In this document: positions 48,358 to 64,000 of the stretch, piece by piece
Layout: the number at the start of each line of letters is the position of its first letter
How positions within the stretch are numbered: position 1 is the first letter of the stretch
Assembly (NCBI GenBank): GCA_003254885.1
Contig: QANT01007413.1
Coordinates: 20,570 to 84,569 of the forward strand
Source: Purshia tridentata
Taxonomy: Eukaryota; Streptophyta; Magnoliopsida; Rosales; Rosaceae
Direction: 5' to 3'
Length of the DNA: 64,000 nucleotides
The notes under the pieces: model-generated
What the model saw: only the letters and a program-made list of their open reading frames with translations
What the model was told of the DNA's origin: nothing
Database searches by the model: none
Position numbers and translations under genes: made by a program

Positions 48358-51300
48358 TTAGCGAGGTTCTATATCAGTACATGTCACATCATTTGTAGAA
48401 TGAGCCCCTTCAGTACTGGCTGACGGATCTCCAATAGCATTTCTCTTCAACAAAAATCCAGGTCTTCTTGGTGAAGGAACTGCTGCATCATTACCTAACA
48501 TGAACACAACTGCTGACATGGTTGGCCGGTCAGTTGCATGCTCTTGCACGCACAAGAGCGCGATTTGAATGCATCTTTCAACTTCATTGACAGGGTATGA
48601 TTCATCCAGAGATGAGTCAATGATTTCCAAGGCTCTGCCTTCTGTCCACAAGTCCCAAACCTATGAAAGATTTACACATAATCAAGTTTAGGGACTAAAA
48701 TTTGGTAAAAGTCATAATGTTTGTAAATAGCTAGATCTGCATCCTTACATGTCCAACCAAATTTGAGTCAGGATTATCATGGTAGTAGCCGGTGTTCTTT
48801 CTGCCACTTACGATTTCTAGCAGTAAAACACCGAAGCTATATACGTCGGATTTCACCGAAAAAAGTCCTTCCATTGCATATTCTGGTGACATATAACCAC
48901 TGCAGCAACATAAATAAAAAGGATTATCAAACTTCTTTAACTAATCAACATAATTTGTTCAAATGAGCCTTTGGATTGTCTACTCTTGTGACATGTTTAT
49001 CTAAGCTTGTACTCCTTCAGTTGTGGTCTTGCGACATAGAGGGGATGAAGTAACACATAGGGCTACCGGAAATTATTAAGATATCTTGCATTTGAAGGAA
49101 ACTTACTATGTTCCAACAACGCGATTTGTATTTGCTTCAGTTTGGTCCGCTCCAAATATTCTAGCCATCCCAAAATCTGCAATTTTGGGATTCATGGCAG
49201 CATCTAGAAGGACATTGCTGGCCTTTAGATCTCTATGGATGATTCTTAATCTTGAGTCTTGATGAAGATATAAGATCCCTCTAGCAATCCCACATATAAT
49301 CTCAACGCGTTTGGTCCAATCTAAAAGCGCCCTTTTTGTTTCATCTGAAAAAAGAGAGTAAGAAATGCAGACTAAGTTTTTGGCTTTCTCAAAGTCTAGG
49401 TAAAAAAATTTAAGATATAGAAGCGAAAATGAAGACATACTGAAAATGAAAGCGTCCAGGCTTTTGTTTGGCAAGAATTCATAGATTAACATTTTCTCTT
49501 CATCTTGAACACAACACCCTAAAATCCTGACAAGGTTCCTGTGTTGGAGTTTTGCAATGAGCACAACTTCATTCTTAAACTCTTCATTCCCTTGGCCCGA
49601 ATTCTTCGATAGTCTTTTCACCGCTATTTCCTTTCCATTATAAAGCACACCCTGACATTATAATCCAAATTCAACTTGTGTACACTTTTCTTGCAAGAAA
49701 TTATTAACATATTGTATACATTCGCATCCAAAGAGAGATAAAAACCAAAGGATATGTGCAACACAAGTAACAAATTATAAAATTCTAATTTATAATTTGA
49801 GACATTTTGTGAGGGCAACTACCTTATAAACAGAGCCAAAACCGCCTGCTCCAAGCCTGTTAGAAAAAGAGAAATTGTCTGTGGCTGCAGCTATGGTACT
49901 TAGTTCAAAGAATGGTAAATCTGGGTTCCTTCTACTTTCATCAACATTTTTTCCACCCGGAGATTCTTCCAAGTAGGATGACTCTGTGGTCAAACTAAAT
50001 GGATATTGAATTTGTCTTCTCTTACCTGTCATCAAATACAGAACATATCATCGTAACACAGTTTGTGAAGCACTCACACATTATAAAGCTCCAATTATTT
50101 CCAAAATGAACGAAAAAAAAAACAAGAATTTCAAGTTAACCATTGGTTAATACAGTGAGCTTATAAGTTATTGCCCTTTTAGTAATTAACAACCTGAGCT
50201 GAGTAAATCAATTTGAGCTGAACTTATATTACTTTTACCACACAATAATAAATGACCTGAATGCAGACAGTAATTAAGGTGAGAACTGAGGCTGAATAAA
50301 CGGAGGGCAACTGGTGAAAGGAAATTTGTTTACCGTTTCTCTTCCTCCTTACCAACCAATACACAACGAAAACCAGAACAGAGAAGGCTAGAACAGAAAC
50401 TAGTGAAATTGCCAGCTTCCCTTTCTTCGTAAGAGATCCATTTGACTTATTTGCGTATTGAGCTGTAAATATATTAAAAACAAAAAATCCAATGAACTTA
50501 GAAAGTAATTCAAGTGACAAAATAATATAGAAGTTTCTTATATTTTTAAAACAAAATAAAATGAACGAACTAACTAACTGATAGTTTAGTGATATTTTTT
50601 TACTAGTATTGAAAGAGATTTCAAATTCGAATAATTTATTTATCAAAAAAATAATAATAAATAAATAAAATGAAGAAAGATAAAGTGATTTAAGTAATAA
50701 GTAAGCACCTAAAACAATTGCATCCACTCGCACATATAAATCTTGACCAACATTTGAATAAGTTCTTGTGTCCATCAAGTCTCCATGCCATGTCACGCAC
50801 CCTCCATGGTTTTCATTTGCATTGGAGTATGCCATGCAAGAACAATTTCTCAAGCATTCTTGTTCACATGCTTCCAAGCTCAAACTCAAGTCTACATGCG
50901 CGGTAGACGAGTCTGGTGCCTTTACACGTGCAACTTTCACGAACCCTTCATCATTCTGACACATGGATACTTCTTTTTTCCTTACACACCCACCCGACCC
51001 GTCTCTCAAATACCATTCATGGAGCAACTTGGGTTCAAACCCGGGTAGGCACGTGCACTCAAATTTATCAGAATTGTATGGGTCACAATTACTATTTGGA
51101 CCGCACTTTCCATAGTAATCACACTCCTCTAATGGGGCAGACCAAAACTTGATCCATTGATGCACTTGATCATGCCACGTGGATCGTTGAACGATTCCTG
51201 ATTCATCCATTACCATTCTAGAGAAGACTGAGTCATCAGTAATACCATACATTATCGATAACTCATCTTGATTGTTTACAAAACTGATATTGAAGATGAA

Positions 51301-51990
51301 ATTAGGTGTCATTTCGGGCACACCACTCCATCTGTGGCCGATCCAAGACCCGCCCCGCCATCGTGGAGCTTGACCCTGGTATAAAAACAGCTGCGGAAGC
51401 CCACTTGGGTCAATCTGATATGAATAGTTTCCGGTTCCTGGGTCATCTTGGGATTTCCAAGACGTGAGGAACCGGTTTAACTTAGACCGCCGGTCCAACC
51501 CAAGTTTCATAAACGGAAGCAAGGTGTGTGAGGGATAATCAAAGCCTTGCCACAGCATCCTCTGGCGTCCATACTTCTCAAGCAAAACAAGATTCCCTGT
51601 ATCTAAAAGCTTGGCCATGGAATTGTTTGGCGAAGAGACAGAAACATTAGCGGACCAAAGAGGGATTTTTGGGTCCTTCCCATAGATGGAAAGGCGTCCA
51701 TGACCATCAATCTTTAGGACTCCAGAGCTATCATTGACAGGGTTGTCTCTGTTTGCTACCCACACCACAGTTTTCTCTGGGACTTTGTTGTACCATACTC
51801 CAACATAGCGGCTCTGAGACTTTCCGGGGCTGAAGAACCCCAGTGCAAAGTTTTTCTTGCTGGAGATCAAAACGTCGCCGTCTTTGATGAATTCGTTTGA
51901 CGTAATGGCATCAACGGAAAGGCAACAGGGGAGAAGATAAAGGAAGATAAGCAATATACTAGTGATCATAGGCCATTTGGTAGAGTTCAT
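48358..51990 (-). CDS. G-type lectin S-receptor-like Ser/Thr kinase, copy 1 (intact)
   Basis: Exons in transcript order: 51990-50709, 50462-50334, 50025-49823, 49651-49441, 49344-49107, 48899-48749, 48660-48358 (TAA). Phases agree and give 838 residues. Order of parts: signal peptide (1 to about 26), B-lectin domain (about 28-150; [18 protein letters not shown]), S-locus glycoprotein domain (about 210-320), EGF-like Cys cluster ([16 protein letters not shown]), PAN domain (about 345-425), one transmembrane helix (about 440-465), and a kinase. Kinase landmarks are [10 protein letters not shown] at the end of exon 3, VKRL with K550, HRDLKASN with D647 and DFG at 665. All catalytic residues are present. 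The start MNSTKW is shared by all three copies and is preferred over an upstream in-frame start. It should be a plasma-membrane receptor; its ligand is unknown. Confidence 0.95.
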
Positions 51991-53639
51991 GGTTTGTTTT
52001 CTCAACGCGGGTGTATAGTACAATATTGGCTAATAAGCTTAAGATCAATGAGCTGTGGAGGTAGCCGACATTTTAAAGCTTATTATCACTTTTGGCCTGA
52101 CAATAATTTGAATTCTTAATATGGCCCCCTCTTTTTTTCATCGTCTTAATTTACTCTCTAAATTTACAAACGTATTCTATGTGCTACTTTGTCCGACTTC
52201 TTTTTTTCTAGTTATTTTGTCACCAAAAAATAATTAAAATTCTAATATTTTAAATAATTATAAATAAAATAGAAAAACCAAAATTAAAAAAAAAAAAAAA
52301 ACCCANAACCCATCCTTCCCCCCGGTCAAGCCAAGCAAAAGAAATTCAAAACCTAATTAAGCCATGGCACCATGCACCCAGCCAAGCTCTAACCTTTTAG
52401 CTATGTAAAGGAAAAACAAAACAACCACCAACCAGGCCCGTGGTAGCCGTTGGTTTCGAATCGGGCTTTTCAAAATGGAATCAAATTAAGCATACAGGCA
52501 AATAGAGTATAGAGAGAATCAAAATTCATATCTCACTCGATCGATTTTATTGTCGAAGCTACAGGAAACTGGCCGAGAAAGCCCCTAACTTTGGAACTTC
52601 GATTCACCGTTGCAAGTGGTTGGATGGCGATCGAAACACACTAGAGTGACTAGCTCGTCGAGGGGAGTCGACTGGAGGTGGTAGCTGGTCCTGATTCTGT
52701 CGAAAAAAGTGCTCAACGATGAAGGAGGCTGATCGGGCTTGGGTCTTTATTATGGGTATGGCTGGTTTCTGGGCAAGAGAGAGATGCTGGGAGGGAGACG
52801 GAGAGGGAAGGACAATGGTGGGGGGAAGGAGTAGGATGGGGCAACGTCGACGCTAGTTTGGTGGCGGGGCTAGGGCTAAGGCTCAAGATGGGGCCTTTTT
52901 TCTTTTATTTTTTCTTCAAAGTTTAATTTATTTTAGTTTTAAATTTTTTATTTTAATTTTTCTGATTTTTTATAAAGTTTGAAAGTTTAAAAATATATTA
53001 ATTTTTAATTAATTTTTTAATCTAAGTAGACAAAATAGGACGAAAATACAAAACTAACCCTGATTTGCTCTGCCACATCAGCAAATTTAACGAAAGTTAC
53101 GACGGTATGTGAACAAAGTAACATATTAGAACACATTTGTAAATTCAAAAAATAAATTGAGGCAATAAAAAAAAAGGGGCATGTTACGAATTTGAATTAT
53201 TGTCTGGAAACAAAACTGATAATAAGCCTATTTTAAATGCTATAAACTGGATTTTCTCAAACAGAGGTCCACCTGCGGCTGTAGTTGTTGTAAAAGGAGA
53301 TCATGACAAAGACACTCAACCAGAATTTTAAGTATCTGGGGTACTAATTTGATGTAGGACTTGTGAATGCGATCAAAGAAAAATTCTGAAATAGTAAAAA
53401 AAATGTAAACCTCGCAATGTACTTCCTACCTTAACCAGTTGATCAACACTATTTTAACTGTGAATGTCAAAGACCATGATCACAATCTGAATTGAAAAAA
53501 GGCTTAATTTAAAGTTCATCATCATAAATATATCTAATCTTCAAACTATGGCCCACCATTTGGCCATCATTTATATCTCGATCATTACTATAGAAAGCTG
53601 CACAGTGGCCAAACCTTGCCCACAAAAAGGATTTGAGAC
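51991..53639. other. spacer between receptor copies 1 and 2
   Basis: Promoter side of copy 1 on the left. A less AT-rich part near 52550-52860 has no convincing protein frame. A/T runs flank it, and one N is present at 52306. No gene recognised. Confidence 0.45.
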
Positions 53640-53956
53640 TTTTCTTCAAGTCTTTATGACCAGCGTCAGCAGTGACAAAGACCCTTAATTCTAACCTGCA
53701 CGTCAGTGGCACCTACTATGCATTTATATGTAAAAAGACGAGTTATCAACTTATCATCAAGCTTCATTTCCCTTGGAGTCTTCAAAGTATGTCAAAGTAG
53801 AATTGCATCCACAAACAATTTGGCCGGTTGCCCTTTGACACAGTAGCAAATTGTATGTGCTTGATATATCAGAGTAACTAATAATTTCTACACGTACTAA
53901 TAAACCAGAAATGGGTGCTGCTCTTTTACACAGTAGGTTAGCAGACAACATGCATT
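53640..53956. repeat. paralogous 3'-flank block of receptor copy 2
   Basis: Shared with 59370-59659 downstream of copy 3. Common strings include ACCTGCACGTCAGTGGCA, CATCAAGCTTCATTTCCCTT, ACAAACAATTTGG and TATATCAGAGTAA. It shows that the duplicated unit extends several hundred bases beyond the stop codon. Confidence 0.85.
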
Positions 53957-53966
53957 TTAGATCCTA

Positions 53967-54155
53967 GGGTGATTCTCGCATCCACATCCCACAGGATCCT
54001 ATACAGAATCCTTTATGCTAATCTTATAAGCTTTATCTTATCCTTCCATGTGTACATGACAAAGCTTCATGTATAAGATTAGTATAAATGATTCTCGTAT
54101 AAGATCCCGTTCAGACTAGGTGTGGATAACTCGGATATGGATGTGGGAATTACCC
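53967..54155. mobile_element. 189-bp MITE just after the stop codon of receptor copy 2
   Basis: Terminal inverted repeats begin GGGTGATTCTCGCATCCA on the left and GGGTAATTCCCACATCCA on the right (inverted). The perfect direct repeat TTAGATCCTA flanks the element at 53957-53966 and 54156-54165. The paralogous flank of copy 3 has a single TTAGATCCTA, which is the empty site. It ends 24 bases from the stop codon, so it must fall in the 3' UTR. Confidence 0.88.
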
Positions 54156-54179
54156 TTAGATCCTATATGTATAGGCTTT

Positions 54180-57709
<3,530 letters not shown>

Positions 57710-58589
57710 GGTTTAAGGTTACCATGAACAGAGTCACTTAACCACAGTTTTTAAATGCTGAGAGTTGGCTTTTTAATTTTATGCCAAAGCACAACTTCTT
57801 GTATTGAACTTCAACTCACCTACACTCAAACACTCAAGAGCAGCAACAATAGATTGAAGAAGAGTTGTAGGGGAAAAAAACACAAAAAATCAGAGAGAGT
57901 TTGGGGGGCTATAACTTCTGCAGCTCACCACACTAATTTTTTTTTTTTTCATATATATCATATTGCTTTTACCAGCCACACACAAAAAAGTCAGAGACTC
58001 ATATGGCTTAATATTGACCATACATCAAAGATCAAAGTAATACGGAAATACTAACTGGGGAATTTGTAACAAATTTGACCCTGAAAGAGACGCATAGCCA
58101 ACAAGCTTAACTAGGTACCAATCAATAGATTATTTTGTCAAACAGAAACCAATATGTCAATGGAGCTAGAAAAATGATATGTCTATAGAAAATGTTTCAC
58201 GCGTTTAGTCTTCAATAACGACTGATGGTGAGATTTGTACATGCTGTCAAGATATAGCAATTTCCTCGACTAATCCTAGAAAGTCCACTCCAATAATATA
58301 TATTAGGATCATCAGCAGCAGGCACTTATACAGAAGATTGTCAAAGAGAAAACTCGAGATACATTTCTTTATTAAGGATAATTTGTTATTGCGACAATAA
58401 TTATCTGGAAATCTAGCATTTTTCTCAAGCAATCATATATCCATACTTCAACATAGAGCTAATATGACTCCAAGTGAAACCAAGTATAAATATACCAAAT
58501 TGGTAGTGACTAGTGGAACTTCATCCTTGCTCTACATAAAGAGTACTAGTGATGCAAAATAAGTAATATTTCTTATTTTCTTACATTCT
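57710..58589. other. promoter side of receptor copy 2, no other gene
   Basis: About 880 bases with a T-run near 57945 and no open frame of interest. It contains the regulatory region of copy 2 on the left and passes into the CACTA-like remnant on the right. Confidence 0.45.
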
Positions 58590-58854
58590 GCTTGCTACTA
58601 GTAATAGCTTATTATACACCATCGCAAATACATATGACATGCGACAGTATCAGCTACATAATCACAATCCAATATATGCATGGGCACAACACCATTGCAA
58701 ATCATATGACATTGTGATAGTATCGGCCTGCCGTCATATAAAAGTTAATAGTATGCGACAAAACTTTCACACTGTCGCAAATAATTGAATCTCTTTTGCC
58801 GATACTTATGCTGTCTCAAAGCTTTGAAGCAATATGAGTTTTTTTAGTAGTGTG
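58590..58854 (-). mobile_element. CACTA-type transposon end
   Basis: Read on the minus strand from 58854 it starts CACTACTAAAAAAACTC, a CACTA-superfamily terminus. Inside are repeated subterminal motifs: ATGCGACA, TGTCGCAAATA, AGTATCGG, in both orientations between 58620 and 58810. The left limit is uncertain; CTACTAGTAATAGC near 58591 may be a decayed opposite end, which would make a 265-bp non-autonomous element. No transposase. Confidence 0.55.
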
Positions 58855-58855
58855 C

Positions 58856-59361
58856 ATGCACAAGAGGGCAATTTGGATGCATCTCAGAGCTTCATTGACG
58901 TGGTATGATTCACCCAGAGATGAGTTAATGATTTACAAGGCTTTACATTCTCTCCAGTCTTCACAAGTTCCAAACCTAAAACAATTTGCGCAAACCATCA
59001 AGTTATCATGAATAAGCAGGGATTGACATATACTTTCTGTAATGTCGTTTATAAATAGCTAGCAGGGCTTGCATGCTTACATGTCCAACCAAATTTGAGT
59101 CAGGGATATTCGTCACGGTAATAACCAGCATTCTTTTTGCCAGTAATGATTTCTAGAAGTAAAATGCCAAAACTATATACATCTTTCTTTACTGAAAACA
59201 GTCCTTGCGTTGCATATTCTAGTGACATAACCACTGCAGCAGCAGAAAGAAAAGTGATTATCCACCTTAGATTCACAAAAAATCTATAGAATTTGTTGGA
59301 ATTAGTCTTTGGATTGTGTGGTCTTGTAACATGCATTAACAAGTTTGTACTTCTTCAGTTT
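58856..59361 (-). pseudogene. fragment of a fourth receptor-kinase copy (intron 5 to part of exon 7)
   Basis: 58976-58856 matches the first 120 bases of exon 7 of the other copies and 59233-59081 matches exon 6, with the intron between them and part of intron 5 to the right. Exon 6 has lost two bases near its start and gained one near its end, and exon 7 has a five-base insertion (CTCTCCA-GTCTT-CACAAG). Both are frameshifted. The last two thirds of exon 7 are gone, cut exactly where the CACTA-type terminus begins. The upstream exons are absent. Confidence 0.88.
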
Positions 59362-59369
59362 ATTAGCTA

Positions 59370-59659
59370 GACCTGTGATAAAGACCAATAATTTGAACCT
59401 GCACGTCAGTGGCAGCAACAATAAAATTTCTACGAAGAGATGAGTTCTACTGTCATCAAGCTTCATTTCCCTTGGAGAGTCTTCAAAACATGTTGATGTA
59501 GCATTTGCATCAACAAACAATTTGGGTTGGCCTTTTACACAGTAACAAATTATATGTGATAAGTTATATATCAGAGTAATTAATAATTGTTAAACTTACT
59601 AATAAGCCAGGGTGATATGGGTCATGCCCTTTACACAATAGGTTAACATACATCATTTT
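59370..59659. repeat. paralogous 3'-flank block of receptor copy 3
   Basis: Counterpart of 53640-53956 (see the shared strings there). It runs up to the insertion point of the 235-bp MITE. Confidence 0.85.
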
Positions 59660-59894
59660 GTCATCGTTTAATGCCTAGTATTATTGGATTGGATAAGATA
59701 AATGGCTAAATTCATTTGAATTCATAAAAGAAAATTCTAACATGAAGGCAGAAGATGTGAAGGAGATGGATTGATTATAAGGGAAACTTAATTATCCCTT
59801 ATGGCTAATTCATATTTTTTTTCATCTTCTTTCTTCAATTCAAACACCTTTCATAAATCTAGCTATTTATCCTATTTTGACATCAAATGAGGCC
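59660..59894. mobile_element. 235-bp Tourist-like MITE beyond the stop codon of receptor copy 3
   Basis: Left end GTCATCGTTTAATG and right end (inverted) GGCCTCATTTGATG match at 10 of 14 positions, and GATAAAT-GCTA-ATT-AT follows inside both. TTT lies on each side. The segment is absent from the otherwise alignable flank of copy 2, which goes directly from CATTTT to AGATCCTA. The 3-bp duplication points to PIF/Harbinger. Confidence 0.62.
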
Positions 59895-59915
59895 TTTAGA
59901 TCCTATATAGGCCTT

Positions 59916-63701
<3,786 letters not shown>

Positions 63702-64000
63702 GGTTTACTCAGAGTCGGTGTGATTGCTCACTGTGGGAAGATATTTAAAAAATGAGAAGGGGACCAATGAATACGTACAGTCGCAATTAAGAGTTGGATT
63801 TTTTATAACAGCGGTCAACTGGGGACTTCAGAAAATGTTTCACGCAAGAAACAAAGTGACCCTGACAAGACATATAATAAGACAGGTAATTTCGATTTCG
63901 TTGGAAATTTCGATAGAAATTTCGATCAAATTTCGATTTCGTTAGGGTTTCGACAAAAACAACGAAAATTGCTATCAAACGATGGAAATTTTAAATGAAA
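63702..64000. other. upstream region of receptor copy 3, ATTTCGAT repeats at the window edge
   Basis: The promoter of copy 3 is followed, from about 63890, by several spaced copies of AATTTCGAT and TTCGTT. The window ends within them, so the repeat cannot be classified. Confidence 0.5.

Overview
The window is nuclear DNA of a flowering plant. It is AT-rich, the genes are split by GT..AG introns, there are long gene-poor stretches with many short inverted-repeat transposons, and every recognisable gene belongs to a plant family. The gene set and the receptor-kinase sequences look most like a woody rosid, probably Rosaceae (Prunus-like). That placement is an inference from memory of families, not from a search.

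Layout: 1-875 (-) is the 5' part of a gene for an At5g39570/PLDRP1-like tyrosine-rich protein that runs off the left edge. 3133-14850 (-) is a complete URB1/Npa1 gene in 13 coding exons whose phases all join, giving 2,510 residues; a non-coding 5' exon ends at 14975. 15.1-24.5 kb holds no gene I can support, only a MITE, microsatellites, a LINE remnant and tiny A-tailed insertions. 24523-26823 (+) is a six-exon bHLH112/bHLH123-type transcription factor. 31869-35294 (-) is an FQR1-type NAD(P)H:quinone oxidoreductase in four exons, with a 27-N assembly gap in its first intron. 42028-43164 (-) is an intronless PUB8-type U-box/ARM E3 ligase. 48358-63701 (-) is a tandem array of three G-type lectin S-receptor-like kinases plus a fourth remnant.

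The receptor array is the main accessory region. Copies 1 (838 aa) and 3 (839 aa) are intact in the same seven-exon layout. Copy 2 has one extra base in its transmembrane exon, which puts a stop codon just outside the membrane and would leave a secreted lectin ectodomain of about 439 residues. A fragment of a fourth copy (58856-59361) ends at a CACTA-type transposon terminus. The 3' flanks of copies 2 and 3 are paralogous, and each received a different MITE within a few bases of the same point.

The least expected pattern is a set of at least nine very short insertions, 14-28 bp long. Each has an A-tail (or a T-run on the other strand) and is flanked by an 11-18 bp direct repeat. Several share a GGCC-A(n) core, and four lie between 34.7 and 38.2 kb. 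They look like extremely 5'-truncated retroposition events. The genes outside the receptor array have unrelated housekeeping or regulatory roles and do not form a pathway.
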